Assembly (NCBI GenBank): GCA_022575985.1
Contig: JAKSXM010000142.1
Span: 4,774,001-4,838,000, forward strand
Source of the DNA: Anagrus nilaparvatae
Taxonomy: Eukaryota > Arthropoda > Insecta > Hymenoptera > Mymaridae
DNA: 64,000 nt
Direction: 5' to 3'
Below the pieces are notes generated by a model. It was not told where the DNA came from, did no database searches, and saw only the letters and a program-made list of their open reading frames with translations. Positions within the stretch are counted from its first letter, which is position 1; the number at the start of each line of letters is the position of its first letter. The position numbers were made by a program, and so were the translations under genes. This document shows positions 46,820 through 58,700 of the stretch, in pieces.

Positions 46820-47226
46820 CACTGTAAAAAGCAACTTTCTTAGATTTACAAAAAAAATAGAATTTTTTCAAAAAATTAGTAAATTTTCAAAAAATTTTGT
46901 AAATATTCGATAAAAACCGTAAATTTACTAAATTTAGTATATTATCGAAAAATTTGAGAATTCTCGATTTTTTTTTTGTGAATTTACGAAAAAAGTTGTA
47001 AATTCACAACTATTTTTTAAAAATTTTCGAAAAAAAATTGTAAATTAACAATTTTTCTTGCGAATTAACAAAAAAAAATCAAGAATACTCGAATTTTTTG
47101 TTAATATACTAAATTTAGTAAATTTACGATTTTTATCGAATATTTACAAATTTTTTCGAAAATTTACTAATTTTTCGAAAAAGTTCTAATTTTTTTGTTA
47201 ATATAAGAAAGTTACTTTTTACAGTG
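46820..47226. mobile_element. TA-flanked MITE, CACTG family, copy 4 (longest)
   Basis: A 407-bp element with termini CACTGTAAAAAGCAACTTTC and the complement of the family consensus at the right, TA on both flanks. It is longer than the others because the right half keeps extra TTTTTCGAAAATTTACTAA strings. Confidence 0.9.
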
Positions 47227-48655
47227 TACGAATATAGTTTTAAAACTATAAAAAGCTTCAATCAGTACAAAATTAAAACTTAATCAATTACATAAATTAC
47301 ATTTGTCCCTTCTAAAAGTTTTAAAATGATCACTCCTCATTATTGATACATGAGCATACATCCAAACAAGAAAAAAATAAAAAACATTTGGTATCAATTT
47401 TACTGTTCGTTAAACATAAATACATTATGAGTATCATATAATTTATATAAGTTAATACATGTAAATTCATTTTTTTTAATTTAATTTAAAACTAAAATAA
47501 CATACGTTATATTTTTAATACAATAGGTACGTAAGTACGTATAAATCATTAATTTGCATGTCACCTAACAAATAACAACAAAAATCATTAGTCTCATTTC
47601 ACTGAATAAATATATAAATTTTGTTTTGACTGCAATCACTTATACGACATATTAAATTAATTGTTCGTAATCTTGCTTTTTTTTGCATATGGAAATAAGC
47701 TGATTGAATCGTATTGCAAGATTGAATTTATAAAAAAATTTTTTATTTTACTGTTTTTTTTTATTAATCTTTATGCATGAAAAACTAATTTCATTAATCA
47801 TGTTTTACAAATACGAAAATTAAAAATGAATAAATAAGTACATGCATATGTTTTTTTTAAATTTTAGGGCTTAGTAATAAAATTTTACAAGTACTAGCAA
47901 TAAGGAAATAAATCCATCTAAAAAATAAAGCAACAGAGTAAATAGGGAAGAAGGATCAAATTACCCGGCACGGAGTACATTATCTTTTACTTGATAGACT
48001 TTTTTTTTATTCTGCTACTACTCCGCATATAGTGCTCAATCCCAAAAAGAAAATTTACTCGATCAAAACTTGTATAAATAAAGCATGATTTTATTATCTT
48101 AAGCTTTTTTTATCAAAGAAAAAATAATTTTTAAAACTTAACAATTGAGAATCACTGAAAAGAAATTTTCTTTTTCTTTCCCTTAAACTAATTCGCGATC
48201 AACTGTACTTTATGTATATACTTACATTCCGACCCCATAAATTTATTCAAACAAATTCTATAATTACTTTTTTTTCTGCTTGTAATATGTATAAAAAAAA
48301 AGGAGAAGCCATTGCGCTCTTTGCCGGTCCGTGACAGATTTATGTACTTTGTGTTATATCGCACGCCTATATATATAGGTATACTTTTTTTTTCTTTTCT
48401 TTTATGCAAAAAAAAGTTGACTGTAGAGTATATATATTATATAATACCTGTGACAATATAATTTGTGTTATAGGATAAAAGAAAATTTTTAAGTAACTTA
48501 GTTTTTTAATAATGCAATTTTCTGGATTCTTATTCCAATGGTTATGCTATGCAAATAGAAAATTTTAACTGCTGTTAAGAATGGTTTACAAAAAATTTCT
48601 TCATATTTGAAGAAATCTAAGGACTAAGAGAAACAATTTTATAAAAGCATTGGTT
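47227..48655. other. Gene-free AT-rich DNA
   Basis: The minus-strand frame at 48188-48409 (73 codons) has no recognised domain or splice context. Nothing else is supported. Confidence 0.45.
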
Positions 48656-48689
48656 TGCTGAATTTTTGCATAGAGATATCCAAGACCAA

Positions 48690-49380
48690 AATCTATACTC
48701 ACGTTATGGGCCCACGAATTTAGCCAAGTTTTAAAAATGACACTTCGAAATAATCTACATTTTTAGATTTTAGGTCAAAACATACTAAGTTTATATTGGA
48801 CTTTTTTCAGTATCTGGATTTTAGGACTATATAAATTTCATCGTTTACTATTTAATGCCCTAAAATGCCATAAAAGCTTCATGGAAAAAAATGAGTGGTA
48901 TTTATGTTTTTTGACCCGCTAAACACGAATCCGGGGTCTATTTTGCAAAATTCGTGGTGAATATTTTGTTATTAAAAAATTATTGGCCGATTTTGCAATT
49001 ATTTTAGGTATTTAGGGTTATTTAGGGTTATACAATTATGTATTTTAGGGTTTTAGGGCATTAAATAGCATTGCTGGCGACAGGACTATAAATCACACAA
49101 TTTAAAATTGTACAAACTTAAAATTATAAAATGAAGACGCTTTTATATTAGTTTTAATTAATTTTTAGGTACACAGCACAAAATATAAACGGGAAGACTT
49201 CAATAGCTCAAAATACCCTTCTTGAACCAGGATACCGAAAAATTTTAAATTTAAACCGAGTATGTTTTGTCTCAATTCAAAAATCTAGTCCATTTTCGAG
49301 GTGTCATACTTTCAGTTCTTTTTGCAAAAAATGGGCCAGCTTAATAGACCCATAAAAAATTTCAGAACTCTGCATTCATA
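48690..49380. mobile_element. Diverged relative of the 12.8-kb fold-back element
   Basis: The left part (GACACTTCGAAATAATCTAC, GGTCAAAACATACTAAGTTT, CAGTATCTGGATTTTA) and the inverted right part (CGAGTATGTTTTGTC, TTTCGAGGTGTCAT) correspond to the arms of 12781-14328 (GACACCTCGGAATAGTCTAA, GCCAAAACGTACGAGG, GTATCTGGTGTTTTA). TTTAATGCCCTAAAA and its complement lie nearer the centre. It is much more decayed than the 12.8-kb copy. Confidence 0.65.
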
Positions 49381-51395
49381 ATATTAAAGATATTATAATA
49401 AAAAATTCTGTAATAATAAAATTTTACGAAATAGCTAAATATGTTTTTTCCTGAAAAAAAAACAGCATTTTATTTTTTTTTAGAATTCCGCATAAACGAC
49501 ATCGTAAAGTCGTAAGCCTTGTAAGGATACATAAACTCGTATAATATCTGGACTATAAACATATAGTTAAATTAAGATGTGTTTTTGAACAAAGGTATAA
49601 TAACTATGGCAAGTGCTGGCCCGTGTTGAGGCTTGAACAAAGTCCCCAAACGACAAGAGATCAACATACACGTGCCGGTAATTTCTAGATATGTCAATTA
49701 TGTAATATGTTTAAGGATATATATTATATATAGGTACTTTATATGTATATTTACAATACTTAAAATGTCATTTTGGTTTTTATGATAGAATTGTATAATT
49801 TATATATATGCTCATTATTTTCAATTATATTGTAACATCTAAATTTGTGCAAAAAAGTATAAAAAATTAGCCAATTATAATATGATTTTATTAAATATGG
49901 GGTTTATTTTAGAATAAATTAGGACAAAAATTTCTTTTGTCAATTTTTATGAAAATAAATTTCTAAAAAATTCTAAATTTGATCTTCACTCACAGGAATC
50001 AAATTTAGCAACAAAAAAAACATATCAAGAAATATACGACTATCCCTAAAAATGCAGTCTCTTCTTGTAAATAATATCGACATTATACATCAAAATGATT
50101 AACCGCACATGCCACATATACTCAAAAAAGAGTTGATCAAGGAGATAAGGTGTCAAAAGAATTCATCACTTTCGTACGTGACTGATACAAAAAAAAATTA
50201 AAAAAAAACAATATCATTAATACGAATACAAGTTTCACTTGTTTCTTTATTTGCTAAGTTGTTATACTCAAATTGGTCTTTAAAATCTGCTAAATGTAGA
50301 AATTACGTATAAATATGGTATTAAAAATTGATACTTTGAAGTAAGTAGCATTTCCGTATATAAAAAAAATATATACCTGCATCGTTTAGCTGTTTGAAAA
50401 GTTTGTACGTGATTCAGGAAACTATTTTTTTAACGTAAAAAATTATACTCAAAAGTCAATAAACAGCTTTTTTATAGTTAACCCTTGGCCATTTATTTAA
50501 ATACTACCTTTTTAATACTCGTTAAATAGTTGACCTGTAAATAAGCTTATTTAGATATGAAAATATAGTTAATTCTTATTTACATATTTTAAGCCACCTG
50601 TAAATTTTTTCCAGTAGCAATGCAATAACAAAGGATAATCAGATAATTTTATAAAAAATCTTTTTTATCCCGCATGTTTTAAAAAAGATTAACACCGTAT
50701 GAATTTTTATGCGTCAGTAATTAAATACCATTGATATGTTGTTGTTTTAAAATTCAGTTAAAAGTATACCTTTCGGTTTATATAAATGAACGTGGGTTCA
50801 TAAATTATTCATTTTTTAGTTTATTTTTTGAGTCTTCAATTTAAAATGTTTATTTTACGTTTTGAATTCTATTTCTTTTTTTTTTATGCATTTTTTAAAA
50901 ATTGAATAATTTTTAAATTTTGATTTTTTTTTGTTCAGTTTTTTTTAATAAATAAATAAATTTACCCCATGAAAATTTTTTAAATTTTTAATATTAAATT
51001 TTTTCTGTGCAACTGGAAAAATGCTTATTCTTACGGGACATAAAAAATCGTACACGATATTTAGCCGCATTACATTTCGCCCCAATTTGGGGTTCATTTT
51101 TGGGCTTCGCTCAGGAAGGTAGTTTCCGCCGGATTTGAGCCACTCTTTATTTTTTCTGGCCACGGGTTGTAACAGATTGTAAAAATGAAAAAAATTGCCG
51201 CAAAAAAAATTATTTTTGACAATATTAAAATTTTTACTGCAGTAGTAATTACTAAAAAAATGACTAAAAAAATATTTTTTTTTCTTTTAAATAAATAAAA
51301 AATATGATTCGTATGAATTTTTAAAAAAAATTTAAGAATCTTGTCTCTAAACATAATTATCCCAAAAAAATACAAGGCTTTTTACGTATAAAATA
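49381..51395. other. Gene-free AT-rich DNA
   Basis: No gene is supported. A slightly GC-richer patch lies at 51060-51170; two overlapping minus-strand frames cross it (50945-51163 and 51094-51375) without recognised domains. Confidence 0.4.
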
Positions 51396-51399
51396 AAAA

Positions 51400-52084
51400 C
51401 CAAAAAAGCACACGAGCCACTTGTTCTCGCGGCTAAAGCCGGAAGAATGAAAAGCCTTTGAAGTGTAACCGCCCGTGGCGCCACAATCCCACAACAATAC
51501 AACAAGTACATTTGTACATGCGCTAAAAACTCCCGCGCTCTTATTATTACTTACAAGTGCAAAAAAAGCAAGCATTACTACACAAAGGTTCACCAACCAA
51601 TTCATTCAAGGCGTTATAATAATTTGCCATTTCAAGTTATATAATTTTCATTGGTTATTCATATTGTGCTAAAACACGCCCATTTATGTTTAGCGCCGAA
51701 GCAGTAGTATTATTTTTAAAAGATACGCCCATTTTTTATATCAGGGGGGATACGACCCCGTGGGACATTATACACGCTGGCTTACTAGTCTCTGACACAT
51801 TCGACAAACTGCTTCGTAACGGGAAGCAACGTGCAACTAGGGACTTCCGTGTCTTACATAAGTTTTAAAAAAAAATTACGATATCCATAAAAAAAGTTTT
51901 ATTTAAATTGCTAATTTATCGAGGAAAAAATCGAACTGTTTTTAAAAATTTTTTTATCGTTGTGTTATATCAGATTTTTAAAATCAGACGTGATTATAGT
52001 ATTATTTTTTTTTGAGTGTATTTAAATATTATGACATTTGTTTTTGTTAATTTCTGTGATAATTAATAAGTGATACTTTGATAA
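51400..52084 (+). promoter_or_regulatory. kn: Probable promoter / 5' region of knot
   Basis: This stretch, mostly 51400-51850, is clearly GC-richer than the surrounding intergenic DNA and lies directly upstream of the first recognised knot exon. It contains two ACGCCCAT boxes (near 51676 and 51725) and the COE-type core at 51757-51764. No convincing TATA box or start site was pinned down. A minus-strand ATG frame (51605-51357, MNWLVNLCVVMLAFFALV...) and a plus frame starting at GTG (51475) overlap here; neither shows a domain, so both are treated as by-products of the composition. Confidence 0.5.
51757..51764. promoter_or_regulatory. CCCGTGGG, candidate COE/EBF binding core
   Basis: COE proteins bind near-palindromic sites with the core CCCNNGGG. 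The sequence here is CCCGTGGG within GACCCCGTGGGACA, so the core is perfect and the flanks match only partly. It sits about 360 bases before the first knot coding exon, where autoregulation would be plausible. Such an 8-mer can also occur by chance. Confidence 0.35.
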
Positions 52085-52752
52085 GACAAAAATAAAATCA
52101 GTGCTGATAAGAACAAAAAAGTGAATTATTACAATATTTTTACAAAACTGGAATGCAGCGGAAAAATAAGTTCAATTTATCGTAAATCACGCAGCCCAGC
52201 TTTTGATAGCTGGGCGGCAAGAAACTATAACAATAACAACAATAACAACAATAACGAAGAAGTATTAAAAATAAAAAACAATAATTACACAATAATTCAC
52301 AATGGTGATAACGAACATTTAAATTACCAAGAAGAATACAACAGTAAAAACAATAACAACAATAACGAAAAATTAGTTGGTCAACAACAAAATAATTGGG
52401 TATTAAATGAAAGATTAAATTGCGGCCTCACGACGAGATCAGACGAGTGGAGTGGGCTACTTCCCAGCACCACGATAGTTGGTGCTGGGGGGTCGCCATG
52501 GTTGGGTATTGGTGCAGCAGCAGCTGCTGGTACTGGTACAACAGGAAACACAACAAATTCTGCAAGTCCAGTTGAATTAGATGGCCATTGGGGTAGAAAA
52601 TTATGTGGTGCAAGTGTTGCACCACCGCCACCACCATCACATTATCATCCACGTGCTCCACTTGTTTTTGCACCCCAGGACATGCGCCAAATACTCAAAG
52701 AAGAACCTGTACCGCGTGCCTGGCCACAACCAACTATTACTGATAATGGATC
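52085..52752 (+). CDS. kn: knot exon 1 (first recognised coding exon)
   Basis: The frame is open from the TAA at 52082-52084 to the donor TC|GTACGT at 52752/52753 (phase 2). It holds runs of nine and six Asn (52228-52254 and about 52350-52367), a Gly/Ala-rich stretch, GHWGRKL, a five-proline run, and [10 protein letters not shown] just before the donor. The Asn-rich part and GHWGRKL have no in-frame ATG; the longest frame conventionally begins at GTG 52121. The first in-frame ATG is 52682 (MRQILKEEP), which would give a short N-terminus like that of vertebrate EBF proteins. Otherwise an upstream exon must supply the start. Confidence 0.75.
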
Positions 52753-55700
52753 GTACGTATTTTTTTAAAATGTTACTTTATTTCATTCTAAAAATAAAAA
52801 TTATCTGGCTATTACGTTGACATGCATGTTTTTTTATGATATGCCAAATTTTATCTTTCGGTTTTTTATTTTTTACATTTTTTTGGCGCTACTAAATCAA
52901 TAAATAAATATATGATTTTTTCCATTTATTTTTATTTAATATTAGTATCAATTTTTTTGCAAAAAATTAAGAAATATATTTAATCAAGCGCAAATTTTTA
53001 ATTTAAGTACAGTTGACTTTGTTAATAAAATTAATTTAATTACTATGTGATTCAATTTAGCTAATTCAATTTCAATTCGTATGTCAAACTAAATTTTCGT
53101 AGTTATCTACTTGCTATATTTCTTAATTAATTTTAAAATACATGAAATGAATTTTTAGAAGTACAAATTTAGCTAAAATTCATAAAATAATTTAATTTGC
53201 ATTTGCTGAATACTTTTGATTAACTGAAATTAAATAAATTTTGGTTCAAATTAATTTTTGAAAACCTAATTATTTAATTATTAATTTAAAAAATAAATAA
53301 TTCATATAAAAACATGAAGACCTAAAATTAATTTTTTAATTAGTAAAATTAAAAATAACCAAAAATTAATTACTCCAGTAAGTTAAACTCTATTAAAACT
53401 AATCTTGACATTTTGTTGAAGTAAAACATAAAATAAAACGTAAATACCTTACTCAGTTTCATCTCCTCATTCTCAATCCTTCTTTAATCCAATAAAAACA
53501 ACCCTTAACTAAAACTAACCACTGTAATTACGTGATACATGAAATCGTCTATCTTTTTAACTAAACATGCATGTTTCCACGCAATTTTCACATTAAAATT
53601 TAATCTAATTACTTTTTAGAAAAAAAATTTTTTTTTTTTTATTTCGATATACAATTTTGAAGATAAAATAAAAAGTATTAACCAAAAACATCAATAGTAT
53701 AGTTAAGAAGTAAAAGGCGTCACAAAAGCTTCTAAAGTGTTTTAAAAGTTCCTTTACTTTTAAAAATAAAAAAAAAATAGGGAAAGCATAAAGTTGAGTG
53801 TGCTTTTAAGACACAGACACAAAATTGTGTATATAATAAGAAAAGATCTCTTTTTTGTTTCTTCCCTACTGACGAAAAAAAAAATGTTAAACTCAAATCA
53901 AGCGTTTAAAAGTATAACTTTTATAAAAGTTTATACAATAAAAGTAAAAAAAATAAAATAAAAAAAAAAAAAGTTTGTAATAAAATAAATTAAGAAGTAA
54001 TTGGTAAAATAATAAAATTTTAATCAGAAATTTTTTCGTTTTAGTATTATTGTTATTTAGTTTAAAACACACTTTTTTAGTTTAATTGAGTCTAGAAAAA
54101 AGGGAAAGTATAAGAAAATTAAAAAAATTTTACCGACGCAAAAATCTAATAAATTTGAAGCCAATGAATTATAATTATATATAAATTGCTCATTATCTAT
54201 GTTATTTATACTATGATTCATTACATTGTATTGTTATTATATGTGTGTGTGTGTGTTTGCAAATATCTAACGCTCTCTCAACGCATTTTGTGTATATTAA
54301 CTTTTGATTTATTATAGACTATATTTATACCCTCGATTGCTTTTGTTTTAAGTAAAATCTTTAAATGATTTATTTATCTAGAAAATAATTTATGTTTAAG
54401 TAGTAAAACTAAATATTTAAGTAGACGGTGAAAATTTAGAATCAAAAAAATTTTTTTTGATAAATTTCAGAATTATTGGTCATGGAGCTTCTCGAATATA
54501 CTAGCTTTTCATTTAAGTTTTAAATTTTTTTACTCTGAAAGCTTTTAATTCAAAAAATTTTTTGTCCAATTTTTGGTTACAAGTATCAATCCTAGTACAT
54601 TTTAAGTCCCAAGTAAACATAAATCTTCCCATTATTTTTAAATAAAAATTGCAAATTTAAAATTTTTTCACAATAAAAAGAATTTTTGAAAACTGCTCAT
54701 ATATTATATAATCGTATAGTTTCTACTTAAACAATAAAATGATATTATAGATTCAAACAACATAATACTATTATCAAAATATCTCTCCTCTTGTATAACT
54801 TACTCTAACATTTATTTTATAATATAATATGATCGCACGTGGTAAATATTTAGTGAATATTATGAAAATTGAACAAGTTACTAGTTTCATACATATATAT
54901 TTCTGCTATATTGTACATTATCACCTCAGTTTACATTTTAGTATTATATTCGATATTTTATACTAATTCGATACGTTTAGTTTAAACTATAATAATAATA
55001 ATGGCAAATATTTCTATACACCGTTTTATTCGAATATTTTGATCGTTTAAAGAAACTAATTTCTCGATAGGTTTTTTTATTATTGCTTTATAGGTTTTAT
55101 TGTATTTGCTGAAGGCAAATTTAGGCTAATTGGAAGTTTGGGTTAGTGCTCTCTTGATATTTAGCTATTACTGATTTAAAATAAAAATTTTTAATCTAAA
55201 TATTTTTAGATGTAGATTTGATTTGTATAAAATAGTTTATTAAGAGGATTAAGTTCGCTAAATTTGAAATTTTTGGGTAGTTATGATGAGTCATTATGAG
55301 ATTCGCGGAACACAAATATTAATTTTTGAAATAATATTTGACTACTGGATATTAAAAAAAAATTAGAATGCTAATTTTTAGGCTACTTAGGGGCCAAAAA
55401 ATTTTTATGAAAGTGAAAATTTTGCAAAAATCGCAAATTTTTTGGCCAGCCGTAATAATTGCGCCCTCCAGCAAACACGTATATTACCAGCCATAATTCT
55501 AATAATTTTTGCCTGCATCTAAAGCTTTTGATTTCAAAAAATACAACAAATATTGACAAACACAAAATAATATGACAAATTAATTAAATCAAAAATTAAT
55601 TCTATAAACTAGGAATATTAATACAAAAAAGAAAACAGATTAAAGAAGTAAACATAATTATTGTCCCCTCAAAAACTCTTTAATTATAAGTGATTAACGA

Positions 55701-58700
55701 TCTAATCACCGTAATTAATCAAAGGCACCAATCATCCGTAAATGTACGTAAATTTTACCCTATTATATATAATATAATATAGTCATCTAAAGCATCAGTA
55801 TGTACTACCGTGACATTAGGCGACCAAAATCCAGGACATATTGCGCCCTCATAAGCTTTATTATAGTACACATCTACCTACAAATATATTTTATAATATA
55901 CATACACACAAAAGCGAATCGGTGCGTGTCGAATATGCTATATATATATTTATTTATAGATGGGAAAATAATCGGACATCGAGAATTATGGGGCGCGAAC
56001 CACCGGCCGGTTAATCAGCCGCCGATAATTATCGACACAGGTAGTATATCACACCCTTTTCCATGTCCTCTCCGCCGGCTTTATGTATGTTAAATTACGA
56101 TATATTATATTGTCTCTCACTATTTTCTATTATCTGTATGCATATTTGTTATTATAAATTACATAAATGAAATTCTTTATACATTTTATGTACCTTTTTT
56201 TAATTTTATTGCTTTATTTCGCGTTATTTTGTGGTTTACGTTAGTCAATTCATCAATAAATTTTATGAATTACGATTGAAATAAATCTATGAAACTTTTT
56301 TTTGCTTTACCCTAATAGGCTGATATCCCACCTCCTTAATGGAAATTATTTTTGACTTTAAGGCAATATATTGTTTTTAAGCCCCCAGAGGCCAAAGTTT
56401 GGCACAAAATATCTCCTTATTAAAAAAATGGGCACCAAAGTGGGTTGCAAAATTTTGTAGGGACGAAAAATAAACCTCCAAACGTTAGTAGCGTTCCTCA
56501 AATAAGTCATTTCACATTGTTTTTATGACAGATGTTAAGCCATACCCAAATTGATCTATAAATTTTGCATATCAAAACCTAGAATAACTCTTAAATTAAT
56601 TATTTACCAGTCGCATAATTTTACTGATGTAAAAGTCTAAAAGTATTAACAATAATAAAAAAAAAAAGGAATAGCATAAAAATCTGTACAGAATTTGATA
56701 AATACAAGTTCGATATTACAATCGTTTGTTAGTAAAATGCGCAATAAAACTTCCCTGTTATTCATTTTCTCGACGCCTCTTTTCTCCATACATACATAAA
56801 ATAAAATATATATAGATTTCGAGATTCATTTTTATTTTTACTGTCAATTATTATAGCAAACGCGTGATTTGAATTCATCGAATACAAATGATGATTTTAT
56901 TCATTGATCAACCTTTCTATACATAAAAGTAATTTTTTTATAAAAAAAAAAATAAAAAAATAAATATTTTTTATTTTAATAATAAAAAAAATATGTATAC
57001 ACTGAAAAAAAAATGCGTTTACATATATAACGATAGCCTGAGGTATGTAACATCAATAATCCGATTTTTTTTTTTTTTTGATTATATTGTATAAAACAGA
57101 GTGACATGATTTTTTTTTTTACACACAATCGTTTCTCGTTAAATAAACGAGTGATTTAAGAGTTTTATATTGTGTCGTCTATATAATTTTCATACCGTTA
57201 CTTCATTTTTTTTTGCAATTTTATGATTTTTTTTTCGTATTTTTGGGGGGAAAATAGATGATTGAGTTTTTTTATTTATGAGCTTCTAAATTTGATGTTT
57301 TAATTTAATTTTTTTTATTTACCTATTTTTTTTTTTATAAAAAAATTTTTTTTGTGTTAATTAAAAAATAATTATCTAAATATTTTAATTCACAAAATAT
57401 TATTTTATGTTAATTTATGATAATTTTATTTCATACCCTTTTTTTCTTTTTTTTTTTCTTTAAGATAAAAGTTTATAATTAAATTTCTTCAAAATATTAA
57501 AAAAACGACGGGGCTCAATTTTTCCTTTTTTTATTTACATGGGGCAGCTTACAAATTTTGGCTAGAAAATTTTTATTTTAGAAAATTTTTGCTTTTGTTA
57601 AAGCAAATGAATTGTTAAGTAATATTTTCCCACATTAGTGCCTTCTAGTTTTTAATAGGAGGTTCGGAGGGGCTTTGCCTTTGGAGAAGGTAAGCAATGC
57701 TTAAGGTTGAAATTTTTAAGAGGTAATGTTTAGGGGTTTGCGGTTACCTGAAGCTTTGAGTCAAGTGACAGAAAGTTCGGGATTTTTCAAATAGGGTTGG
57801 ATTGGCTAAAATTTTGAGTAAAGTTCAGAATTTTTCGAAAAGGACTGCAGAAACAGAGTGAATTGAAAATTTCCCTTGCTAAAATTCCAAAAAAACCCAA
57901 AAGAACTGAATTTTTAAAGCATCCGATTTCGGATAACCGCACACCCCTTGTAACCTAAAAAATTCATCGCATAAAATTTAATTTTCAAACCAAAATTTTA
58001 AGAAAATTATTCATGGACAAACCCATATACATAAATAAATAAAAAAAAATTAAAATTAATATACAAAAAAAGAGTTAACAAAAGTTTTTTTTTCCGCAAA
58101 AAAAATAGAATAAATAATTAGTTTTTTAAATACACATAAAGTGACAGATATTTTTTTTGTTGGAAATAATAAAAAAGTACAAGACTTTCATTATGATACA
58201 GTATGGTGTTAAAACGACGAATATAAAATATTCAAACGGTCGACTTAATTGCTGTACGTTATAATAAAAAAAGACGACAAAAGTTTAACCCTTTTAGATA
58301 AACCGCTAAAATATAAAAATAATGATCATTTTTTTTACATTACTGGAGTAATTTTTATAAGCATAATTTTTTTTTATCTAGTTAATATTTTCTTTTTTTA
58401 TTAGCATTGTAATTTAAATTAATAAGATTATTATTTTTATTTACTTTTTGGGCTTAAGGGGTGATCCACTGTATGCTCCTTCATTTATTTTTTCTGACGA
58501 GCTATAGAAAAGGCTCCACTGAACATGACATAGCAGCAATAGAAATATTAGAGTTGGGCAAAAAGAACGAAAATGGTACACTGATTTATATACCCAAATT
58601 TACGGAACTTTATAAAAATGGTAAAATTTAAATAAAACCGATTCGTTTAAAACTTTCCAATTAAGGATATTTTTGATACTTGGTAGTTCCAAAAATTTTT

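Noticed and set aside
51357..51605. Minus-strand 82-codon ATG frame head-to-head with knot, with a hydrophobic N-terminus
   Set aside because: No domain, no TATA or splice support, and it overlaps plus-strand frames in a GC-richer promoter-like region where stops are rarer by composition.
52428..52820. Overlapping frames with His/Gln-rich peptides on both strands of knot exon 1
   Set aside because: These are shadow frames of the Asn/Pro-rich knot coding sequence; only the frame leading into the conserved COE domain is supported.
55800..56093. 97-codon ATG frame inside knot intron 1
   Set aside because: Low-complexity Ile/Tyr codons for the first half, no recognised domain; the later GC-rich codons fit a regulatory island as well.
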